From assembly GCF_011040495.1 (NCBI RefSeq), contig NZ_CP049042.1, positions 1-64,000 of the forward strand: 64,000 nucleotides of DNA, written 5' to 3'. This document shows positions 42,299 through 49,653 of the stretch, piece after piece (position 1 is the first letter of the stretch; every line of letters begins with the position of its first letter). This DNA is from Pseudohalocynthiibacter aestuariivivens. GTDB taxonomy: Bacteria; Pseudomonadota; Alphaproteobacteria; Rhodobacterales; Rhodobacteraceae. The notes under the pieces were generated by a model. It was not told where the DNA came from. It ran no database searches and saw nothing but the letters and a program-made list of their open reading frames with translations. A program made the translations under genes and the position numbers.

Positions 42299-45200
42299 TT
42301 AAGATTGGTTCAATGGTCCGCCCGGTGTCGCAGCGCATATGAAAAAGTGAGGACACCTTGGACAGGAAATCGGATCTGTGTCTGCAGGAAACAGTCCCGC
42401 AGCGATCTGATCCAGCATCTTATTGGAAGATTTGGAGCGGTTTGAAATGACGCGGTCGGTTGTTGGAACTGGCTCGCTAACGTTGTCGGTGAGATGTAAC
42501 GCCTCGACGAGCACACCTGCACCAAATTCAGCTTGCGCTGCCAATTTGTAGAGGGCGTACTCCAGGCGGGAGTATTCATCACTACGACAATAGCCAGTGC
42601 GCACTCTGCGAACTGAAATGGTTCCATCTTGTTGCCTGGATATTTCGCTTGGCTCGACAATTACCGTTCCACTGGAAAGTTCAACCGGCAAGCGCTTGGC
42701 TTCAAGAAACTCTCTTCCGTCACCGGCGGCGAGTAGATTACGAATGAAGCGGGATGCAAGCTGACGGTACGCGGCTGCATAGGCGTGGTCGACTGGACCT
42801 CGTTGCTGCCAGATGTCATCAAATGCGCTCTCTGCCGTTGCAAGCGAAGGTGCCCCTGACAGACGTTCCACCTTGAGCCAGCGTATTAGATCGTAGATAC
42901 AGTCATGTGTTTTTGAAAACGCTGTCATTTTTCGGGCGCTGCCAAGGCCCATCACATGCGTGTAGAAGAAACGGCGCGGACATCGCTCATAGGCCGTCAA
43001 ACGGCTTTCCGTCATTCTCCAAGTATCCGACCAACCGACCTCGATCCTGTGTGGATCGTCGGCGATAGATGGGCCGCTCATTTGGTCCGGGTTATCTATT
43101 TGGGCTACCAGATGCGGCGGAAGCCAGCTGAGAAATCTGGATTCACTGCGATTGTTTCCGTTCGGCTGCTTTTTCGGCAAATAGAGATTGAGGTATTTTT
43201 GAGCGCGCGAAATCGCGACAAAAAACAAGCACTCTTCTTCTGTGGCATGGGCTTGTTTGGCGAACTCTTTTGCGGACAGAATATCAGACCCTTCAACCAT
43301 GCCATCCGGTGGCGGACAGCGTTGGCCGCGATTGCTGGATGGAAAACTGGCGACCGTCAGCCCGGGAACATGGACGGCCTCAAATTCAAGACCTTTACTG
43401 CCGTGGACCGTCATCAATCGAACGGCATTCATGTGCAATGCGGCATCGGGAACTTGCCGGAGGTCCCGTTCCTCGGCAAGTAAAACCATCTGTCGGATTC
43501 GGGCGAGCGTTCGCTCGATTGGCAACCCGTCCTTAATGGGGACTTCGTCCCGCAAAAAGTTCAGAAACTGCCAGATCGCGACACCCTTCATCTGTCCTGA
43601 AATCGTCTTCGAGGTTGCGATATCGCGGGCGTGGTTTGTTTTATCGAGCAGATATGATGCGAGAAACTCCCAAGCCGTGCTGGTGTTTTTAAGATCAGTC
43701 AGATCTTCAACAAGCTGTGCTAACCCGGCACGACCATAAACGGAGAGCGCAACGTCAGCCTGAAGTGCCGCAAGACCTTCGAGTGTGGAAATATCGTCAT
43801 CTCTGATGGTTTTGGCAATCTGATAGACGTCCTGAAGTGTCAACGCATAGCGAGGCAAGGCACCAACGCGCACCATGGCGTCGCCAAAAGGGTCTATCGC
43901 AAGGTTGAGCAAAGCCAGGAGGTCGCGAACTTCTTCGCGCTCAAAAAGGCTTCCAAGGTGAAGGACCGGTATACCGCGTGCTTCCAGACCGGCCGCGATT
44001 TCGTTTAACCTTTTGTTTGTCCGGCAAAGCACTGCTTGATCGCGATAGGTGATTCCTGAGGTCTTCAGGTCTTCGATGCAGGCAGCGATCCCTTCAATTT
44101 CGTCGTGGGGCTTTTCAAATCGACGGATTTCCGTGGCCGCCGGTCCGGGCCCGTTGCTCGCAAAAAGACTTAAGGGCAACATGCCCTGTGAAGCGCCCAT
44201 TTTAGGGGCTGTAGCCACGAAGCTATCGACTATCTGTTCACTGGACCGATAGTTGATTTCGAGTTTGTCGATCACTGGCTTATCGTAGTCTTCGGCAAAC
44301 TTCACCATGTTCGCCGAAGACGCGCCACGAAATCGATAGATGGACTGTCTTGCATCACCGACGACCCACAGCCGTTTTGCATCCCCTGAGATGAGCTTAA
44401 CGAGCTTTGCGCTGGCCCGGTTTACGTCCTGGTACTCGTCGACGAGTACGTGCCTATGCCGAAGCTGTAGCTCGGCATTCACGGCCGCATTGGTGTCGAG
44501 CAACAGTGCTGGCCGCATGACCAGATCACCGAAATCTATCGCGCCTCGCTCGGAGAGCGTCTTTGCATAAAGATCGTAGACATCCGCCACTTCAAGGCAT
44601 TTTTCGGCGGCCTCAATCTTCTCCTCATCGCCTGCGGCCTTCGCTTTACTGAGCATGTCGTCTGAGAGCACGCGGTAGCGATCGGGCGTGACCAACTCAT
44701 CCTTGGCGCGCGAAATCGCGTCCAGAATATCGCGCAATACAAGAGTTGGATCCCACAGATTACGATAGTGCACCAATGGAAGGGTTGGTAGAAGTTCTTC
44801 CAAGACCTCGATCGCATCACTTCGATCGAAGAGAATGGGCGTAGCTGGAAGGTTTAACTCGCGATAAAACCGCCGCACCACATCCAGTCCAAAAGCGTGA
44901 AAGGTTCCGACCCAGACCTTGGCCGCGCCTTTAGGAACAGCCTGCTCAAGACGCTCTGACAATTCTCCCGCGGCTCGGTTCGAGAATGTAAGAACCAAAA
45001 TGGAGGCAGGATCGACACCATCTTCGATCAAGGCAACAATTCGCTTGATCAGCGTTCTCGTCTTACCCGTGCCGGGGCCAGCCTGAAGAAGATAAGGTGA
45101 ATCGCTATGCGCGACGGCCCTGTCTTGTGATTTGTCCGGCTTAGGATTGTAGCCTGCAGAGTTATTCTCGTCTACCAGCTGATCGGGAGGGAGCAAGAGC

Positions 45201-45742
45201 GCGTCGAACAATTGTTGACGGACAACCGCGAGAGGAAGACCAGTTGCTTCGACGATGGCCACAGCAGACATTTTTTCCTCGACGAAGAGGTGGCGAGCAA
45301 ATTGGCGGGGAAATACAAACTCCCTTGCAAAGACATTGGCCTGCAGTTCCTGCCGTTCCCGCACGCCATAGCTCTCGACACGCTGCAATCCGACCGCAGC
45401 CGCCTCTGTCGTTTGCGAGGCATCCACATCTGCCGAGTTGCAGTTCAGGGAACCCGCATGCAGCTGATCGTGTCCGATTTCGTGTGCAACGAGAAGAGCG
45501 CGGCTTGCAGGCTCACCCGCATTCTCGCAGCTGATTAGGCCGGCTTGGTCATCAAATCGAGCTTTCGCCCCTTTCAACCCAGGGTCATCCGGTTCAAGCC
45601 AGACTAGATCCAGGTCAAGGTCATCTAGTGCCTCAATCGCATGCGTCACAAATGCAAGCGGATTGAGCGGATCACCCCCTGTATCCAGTGTTGCCCTGTG
45701 CAGTTCTTGCGCTGCCCGGCGTATCAGTTCGAAGCCGTCCAT
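42299..45742 (-). CDS. ImmA/IrrE peptidase - UvrD helicase - Cas4-like domain fusion
   Basis: A 1147-residue protein. Residues ~30-160 are an ImmA/IrrE metallopeptidase: HEIGH at 87-91 and the downstream Glu in RQELQANVFAREFVFP. From ~215 comes a UvrD/Rep superfamily-1 helicase: Walker A AGPGTGKT (222-228), LVDEYQDVNRASA, QSIYRFRGA, RLMTVHGSKGLEFEAVHV, FVAISRAQ. The C-terminal ~250 residues resemble the RecB/Cas4 nuclease of AddB with Fe-S cysteines (YERCPRRFFYTH and CPRCPHFFIC), but the expected D...(D/E)-x-K catalytic region reads EPSEISRQQDGTISVRRVRTG, so the nuclease seems inactive. ImmA-type peptidases often cut repressors, suggesting damage or invasion sensing. It begins 1 bp after the 221-residue gene. 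Confidence 0.85.
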   Translation of the reverse strand: MDGFELIRRAAQELHRATLDTGGDPLNPLAFVTHAIEALDDLDLDLVWLEPDDPGLKGAKARFDDQAGLISCENAGEPASRALLVAHEIGHDQLHAGSLNCNSADVDASQTTEAAAVGLQRVESYGVRERQELQANVFAREFVFPRQFARHLFVEEKMSAVAIVEATGLPLAVVRQQLFDALLLPPDQLVDENNSAGYNPKPDKSQDRAVAHSDSPYLLQAGPGTGKTRTLIKRIVALIEDGVDPASILVLTFSNRAAGELSERLEQAVPKGAAKVWVGTFHAFGLDVVRRFYRELNLPATPILFDRSDAIEVLEELLPTLPLVHYRNLWDPTLVLRDILDAISRAKDELVTPDRYRVLSDDMLSKAKAAGDEEKIEAAEKCLEVADVYDLYAKTLSERGAIDFGDLVMRPALLLDTNAAVNAELQLRHRHVLVDEYQDVNRASAKLVKLISGDAKRLWVVGDARQSIYRFRGASSANMVKFAEDYDKPVIDKLEINYRSSEQIVDSFVATAPKMGASQGMLPLSLFASNGPGPAATEIRRFEKPHDEIEGIAACIEDLKTSGITYRDQAVLCRTNKRLNEIAAGLEARGIPVLHLGSLFEREEVRDLLALLNLAIDPFGDAMVRVGALPRYALTLQDVYQIAKTIRDDDISTLEGLAALQADVALSVYGRAGLAQLVEDLTDLKNTSTAWEFLASYLLDKTNHARDIATSKTISGQMKGVAIWQFLNFLRDEVPIKDGLPIERTLARIRQMVLLAEERDLRQVPDAALHMNAVRLMTVHGSKGLEFEAVHVPGLTVASFPSSNRGQRCPPPDGMVEGSDILSAKEFAKQAHATEEECLFFVAISRAQKYLNLYLPKKQPNGNNRSESRFLSWLPPHLVAQIDNPDQMSGPSIADDPHRIEVGWSDTWRMTESRLTAYERCPRRFFYTHVMGLGSARKMTAFSKTHDCIYDLIRWLKVERLSGAPSLATAESAFDDIWQQRGPVDHAYAAAYRQLASRFIRNLLAAGDGREFLEAKRLPVELSSGTVIVEPSEISRQQDGTISVRRVRTGYCRSDEYSRLEYALYKLAAQAEFGAGVLVEALHLTDNVSEPVPTTDRVISNRSKSSNKMLDQIAAGLFPADTDPISCPRCPHFFICAATPGGPLNQS

Positions 45743-45743
45743 T

Positions 45744-46409
45744 CTATTTCAAGCTCTTTAGATATCGTTTCTGATCATCGGTCAGACCAGAGCTTTCAAC
45801 CGCTTCATCGAACCTCTGTTGAAGGTCATGATTTGGTCTGTCATCTGCCTTGAAAAACTGTGTGCCCATAGCTCGTCGGCGGTCTTGCCCGTTGAGGTAG
45901 GTGAACAGCTGATCAAGTCTGATTTTCAAAAATTCAGAAATGAGTTCCAAATACCTATGCGGAATCGTATCAGGCCGGATCTGCCGGTCTCTCAATTTCA
46001 GAGCAAATACCTTATTCGCATGAATGGAACGTGCAAACTGGCCAAAACTCTTCCGATCCATGTCTGCGAAGGGGTCAATCGAGTCTACCTCCGGAGCTAC
46101 CCGTGCGATGACGTCATCTGATTTCGATGAATTGTCACGCAAAAAGAGTTCGTTTTCGAAGTTGCTGAGTGCGCGGGAAACCAGTGGCGACACATCGTCT
46201 TGAACAACTACAGCGTCTTCATCACGATCAGAGTTAACGAGCATGTCGATTGCCAGCTCTACGGCGAACTCGGTGATTTCTGCAGCGAAATCTGGATATT
46301 CGCTGACGATATCTTCAACAAGTTGCGCGTCAGGAAGTCTGTTCGCCTCCATCAATTCAAGGATGGCATCCTGCAGGAACAATTCGGATTGGGCTGTGTT
46401 CGGGGTCAT
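45744..46409 (-). CDS. Acidic protein of unknown function between sigma factor and helicase
   Basis: A 221-residue, acidic, mainly helical protein (SELFLQDAILELMEANRLPD ... FAVELAIDMLVNSDRDEDAV ... IHANKVFALKLRDRQIRPDT). No membrane helix. Its ATG overlaps the sigma-factor stop (ATGA, 46409-46406) and its stop is one base from the helicase ATG. That placement is typical of an anti-sigma factor or a repressor that an ImmA/IrrE peptidase destroys; I infer this from context, not from homology. The region 110-160 may be an HTH-like segment (SFGQFARSIHANKVFALKLR). Confidence 0.6.
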   Translation of the reverse strand: MTPNTAQSELFLQDAILELMEANRLPDAQLVEDIVSEYPDFAAEITEFAVELAIDMLVNSDRDEDAVVVQDDVSPLVSRALSNFENELFLRDNSSKSDDVIARVAPEVDSIDPFADMDRKSFGQFARSIHANKVFALKLRDRQIRPDTIPHRYLELISEFLKIRLDQLFTYLNGQDRRRAMGTQFFKADDRPNHDLQQRFDEAVESSGLTDDQKRYLKSLK

Positions 46410-47203
46410 GTGCTTTCCTTTAGGCTTTTCAGTCTTGCTATCGCATTTTTTTTGCGCGTTCTGATGGTACGAGACGAAACGCCTAGTTTGTTCCCAGCCT
46501 CCTCTTCGGTCAGGCCAATGATCTTGGTTTCAATCAATGCGTTTCGTTCATCCTTTGGCAGCGTGTAGAGTTGTCTGTAGATGTCTCGTGCCATCATCTG
46601 GTCTTCGGGAGATGGCACATATATGCCATTTGCGTCAGACGTTGTCTGGCAACTGGCGACTTTGTCGAAGGCGGCTTCCAAATCGGCAACATCAACCGCG
46701 GTAGCATCGCTTGGAAGAGAGGCATTGCGATTGACGGCATTTGTCTCGCGCCGGATCGCGTCGATCCGTAGCGATTGGAACTGCAAATTGAAGCGCCATT
46801 CAAAGAGATCGAGACGATCCGGCACCTTTCCGGTTCCATCGCGCGCCAACAGTTTGCCAAGTTCTGCCAAGGTGTCTTCGCGTATTTTGCCAGCATTAGG
46901 CAGAGAGTTATCGACCGTCCTGAGCAGGTTGGCTTCACATCTCCTGAACAGGGCTTTGACAGCAGCATCGAGGACCGGTCTGTTCTTTTCCCTGCGGGCT
47001 TTGCGGATCAAGTGGACCAAGGTCTCCGATGCCAGATACGCTGTATCCTTCCAATTGAAGACGTTCAGGCGTGTCCTTAGATCCCCCAGTTCAAGGTCAA
47101 TCACATCGTCGATTTGGCATTCGACCTGATGCAACCGAACATAGAGCTCACCAAGCTCTCCCGCTTTGTCAGGTTTTTTCCTTTTTGTCAGCGGTATTGC
47201 CAT
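46406..47203 (-). CDS. Sigma-70-like RNA polymerase sigma factor, ECF-type
   Basis: A 265-residue protein with a region-4 helix-turn-helix at the C-terminus (LPKDERNALIETKIIGLTEE followed by EAGNKLGVSSRTIRTRKKNA). The N-terminal half contains a region-2-like helical core (LAELGKLLARDGTGKVPDRL, FEWRFNLQFQSLRIDAIRRE). It is larger than minimal ECF sigmas and diverged. First gene of the leftward series that includes the helicase and the Ub-like operon, so it may control them all. Could also be a sigma-like regulator without core activity. Confidence 0.65.
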   Translation of the reverse strand: MAIPLTKRKKPDKAGELGELYVRLHQVECQIDDVIDLELGDLRTRLNVFNWKDTAYLASETLVHLIRKARREKNRPVLDAAVKALFRRCEANLLRTVDNSLPNAGKIREDTLAELGKLLARDGTGKVPDRLDLFEWRFNLQFQSLRIDAIRRETNAVNRNASLPSDATAVDVADLEAAFDKVASCQTTSDANGIYVPSPEDQMMARDIYRQLYTLPKDERNALIETKIIGLTEEEAGNKLGVSSRTIRTRKKNAIARLKSLKEST

Positions 47204-47391
47204 ACTGCCCCCTCAAGATTTGCCCGATGTCCCGTCGCGCGTGTTTGTGTGCCTTCTTCCCGTTAATCGTTTGCAGTTAGGCAAAACCGGAAAATTTTTC
47301 TGCCGAACTGAAGCTTTTCAGCTTTACCATGTGCTGCGGTCAGGCTCAGCGGTTGGAAGTCAAAGCTGATCAGTGCTTCCAACGCGCTATC

Positions 47392-47637
47392 CTAACCGTT
47401 GGACGGAGGCGGCTGAATAAGATAGCCGCGCGTCAGCTTCTGTTTGACCAGATCGGTAAGGGCAGATTCAGCCTCGGGTTCTGTCGCATACCAATCATGG
47501 CGATGCCGCCCCCAAGTCCCAAAGCGACCCCATTGCCGATGGACGCCGTGTTGGCCGAAGAGGTCTTTGGTCAGCTCCATGGAATAGAACCGGTTCATAT
47601 TAAGGGAGGGATCAATACGGCGCATATTAATTTGCAT
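47392..47637 (-). CDS. WGR-domain protein
   Basis: An 81-residue protein that is essentially a single WGR domain: NRFYSMELTKDLFGQHGVHR, QWGRFGTWGR (the WGR motif), and VKQKLTRGYLI. WGR domains in PARPs contact DNA ends and nucleic acids; single-domain bacterial forms are of unknown role. The gene overlaps the WYL regulator by 11 bp and is translated with it. Its position next to SbcCD makes a DNA-end-recognition role plausible. Confidence 0.8.
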   Translation of the reverse strand: MQINMRRIDPSLNMNRFYSMELTKDLFGQHGVHRQWGRFGTWGRHRHDWYATEPEAESALTDLVKQKLTRGYLIQPPPSNG

Positions 47638-48445
47638 CGATCTCTTCCTCGCTCATTGGAACATAGTCGATAGAGACTCGTTCAAGACGAGGTTCCTTTT
47701 GCTCAAGACCCCACCGGCGTTCCGTGTAGAACTCAAGTGCTTTCCGGGTTCTGGCCACAAGCACATCTGAGGTGAACCCAAATTCAATGCGGACCACGCG
47801 TTGCTGCGCCTCAGTCAATCTTGAATGCGGTTTGAGTTTCAGGATGGCCCAGGTAAACCAGTCATCATCTCGCGGGACCCCATCGGCTGGCTTGGTTGCC
47901 ATAAATGAACCATCTGGGTCTATACGTGCGGGGTGGAAATCACGGAAACCCTCACGCTCAAAGCACCAAGCACGCACATGCAGTCTCACCCCATCGGAAG
48001 CGAATCGCACAGGCGCGATCCAGCGTGTCATCGGTTCTGGGTCCTTCATCGATTGATAGACGATCCTCGTTGCCTCTTTCGCCCTGAAGGCACGGTAGAG
48101 CGGCCGTAAGACACGCAGGTCCTGTGTGCGTTGCAAATCTGGCAATCTATCGAATGCGGGAGATGGTGCGCCGACCAGGAGTTGCTCCAACTCCATCGAG
48201 GACGCTTTGCCACTGAGCCGTTCAAAGCTGTCATGGGCAAGGTATTGGCGCGACGACGCATCATAGTGCAGTGCGTCTTTTGGCGCTTCGGCGAGGTAAG
48301 TCCGAAAATCGAGAGCGGCCTGCGCATTCGAAATACCAAAACGCTTGATCAAGGAGGCACGAGTCGCTGCACCGTCCCAGAAAAACAGTCTGTCGAGATA
48401 TTCCAGGCGCGCACGCTGGGCATGTTTGAGGTCTTCGAAGGGCAT
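47627..48445 (-). CDS. WYL-domain transcriptional regulator
   Basis: About 272 residues from the ATG at 48445. An N-terminal winged HTH (ARLEYLDRLFFWDGAATRAS, LIKRFGISNAQAALDFRTYL) is followed by a WYL-type ligand domain with variant signature (TRIVYQSMKDPEPMTRWIAP, VRLHVRAWCFEREGFRDFHP) and a WCX C-terminal extension. Such proteins (CapW/BrxR type) repress phage-defence operons and sense nucleic acid or nucleotides. It is divergent from sbcD, with a 5-2-5 dyad at 48489-48500 in between. Confidence 0.85.
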   Translation of the reverse strand: MPFEDLKHAQRARLEYLDRLFFWDGAATRASLIKRFGISNAQAALDFRTYLAEAPKDALHYDASSRQYLAHDSFERLSGKASSMELEQLLVGAPSPAFDRLPDLQRTQDLRVLRPLYRAFRAKEATRIVYQSMKDPEPMTRWIAPVRFASDGVRLHVRAWCFEREGFRDFHPARIDPDGSFMATKPADGVPRDDDWFTWAILKLKPHSRLTEAQQRVVRIEFGFTSDVLVARTRKALEFYTERRWGLEQKEPRLERVSIDYVPMSEEEIDAN

Positions 48446-48488
48446 GGGGGAAGGATATCTTGACTCCCTGCCATTGTCCATATAGTTT

Positions 48489-48500
48489 TTACATGTGTAA
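48489..48500. promoter_or_regulatory. TTACA-N2-TGTAA dyad before sbcD
   Basis: TTACATGTGTAA, an inverted repeat 17 bp before the sbcD ATG in the 71-bp divergent gap with the WYL regulator. It is a natural operator candidate for that regulator and would block both promoters when bound. Confidence 0.45.
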
Positions 48501-48516
48501 TAATTGATGGTGCGAC

Positions 48517-49653
48517 ATGAGAATACTTCATACTGCAGATCTGCACCTGGGGCGTCAGTTCATGGGGCTGAGCCTCGAGGAGGATCATGAAGTCGTCCTA
48601 GGCCAGATTCTCGAGACGCTCTTGGTCGAACGGGTCGATGTTCTTGTGATCGCTGGGGACGTTTTTGATCGTGCCTCACCGCCCAACTCGTCTATCCGGC
48701 AGTTCAACCGCTTCCTTAAGCGTGTGACAGAAGAGACAGAAGCCGAGGTGGTGATGATCTCGGGAAACCACGATTCCGGTGACCGGATCGAGGCAATGTC
48801 TGTTTTCTCCACCGCGTCGAGGGTGCTGGTTCGCGGAATCGCCGACGCGGTGGAGACTCCGCTTGTGCTGAGTGACGAGCATGGCGAGATCGCCTTTTCC
48901 GCGCTGCCCTTTTCCTATGAATATGCCGCGCGGGAAGTGTTTGGGGACGAGGGTATCAGCACGCCAGCAGATGTCATCGCAGCCCAAATCTCCGCAGCGA
49001 GGGGTCAGGTGCCTGAAGGAGCACGTTGGGTCGTAGTGGCTCATGCCTTCGTTGCAGGCGGCGCGGTCGGTGAGACCGAGCGCGCCCTGACACGGGTCGG
49101 CGGGATCGAAACTGTGCCCTCTGATGTCTTCGACGGGGCGGATTATGTGGCACTGGGGCATTTGCACAAGCCGCAGGAAGTAGGCGCGAACCATATTCGG
49201 TATTCCGGCGCACCGCTCGCCTTCGGTTTCGACGAGGCGGGAAGTGAAAAATCCATGACTGTCGTCGATCTCAAAGCTGAAGGAGTCGAGATCCGTACCG
49301 TAGCCTTCCGTCCGATCCGGCAAGTGCGTTCGCTGACCGGGGCATTCTCGGATCTTCTGGCAGGAACGCCGTCTGAAGACTTCATCCAAGCCAATCTAAC
49401 GGATGAAAACCCTCTGATAGATCCGATGAAGCGGTTGCGCGCGACCTACCCCAATGCCTGCCATCTGGCCTACGACCGACAGGGTCGCGCCCCAGAGACC
49501 AAAATGCTTAGCAGTGGGCGGGTCGCGGTCACGCCGATCGAGATGGTCGGCGATTTCATGAAGATTGTACGCGGCCGGGAACCAAGTGCTGCCGAAGTCG
49601 AGATCGTCGCGGACAAGCTCCACGCCTCAGCCTCCGGGGAGGAACAGACATGA
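48517..49653 (+). CDS. sbcD: SbcD-type Mre11 nuclease subunit
   Basis: A 378-residue calcineurin-like phosphoesterase: metal ligands in ILHTADLHLGRQF, VIAGDVFDRA, MISGNHDSGDR, VVVAHAFVAGGA and VALGHLHKPQEV. With SbcC it forms the Mre11-Rad50-like complex that trims DNA ends and hairpins. Stop and sbcC start overlap (ATGA). Its divergence from a WYL regulator and its company with a small zinc protein and a WGR protein suggest that this copy is a mobile defence form rather than the housekeeping one. Confidence 0.92.
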   Translation: MRILHTADLHLGRQFMGLSLEEDHEVVLGQILETLLVERVDVLVIAGDVFDRASPPNSSIRQFNRFLKRVTEETEAEVVMISGNHDSGDRIEAMSVFSTASRVLVRGIADAVETPLVLSDEHGEIAFSALPFSYEYAAREVFGDEGISTPADVIAAQISAARGQVPEGARWVVVAHAFVAGGAVGETERALTRVGGIETVPSDVFDGADYVALGHLHKPQEVGANHIRYSGAPLAFGFDEAGSEKSMTVVDLKAEGVEIRTVAFRPIRQVRSLTGAFSDLLAGTPSEDFIQANLTDENPLIDPMKRLRATYPNACHLAYDRQGRAPETKMLSSGRVAVTPIEMVGDFMKIVRGREPSAAEVEIVADKLHASASGEEQT

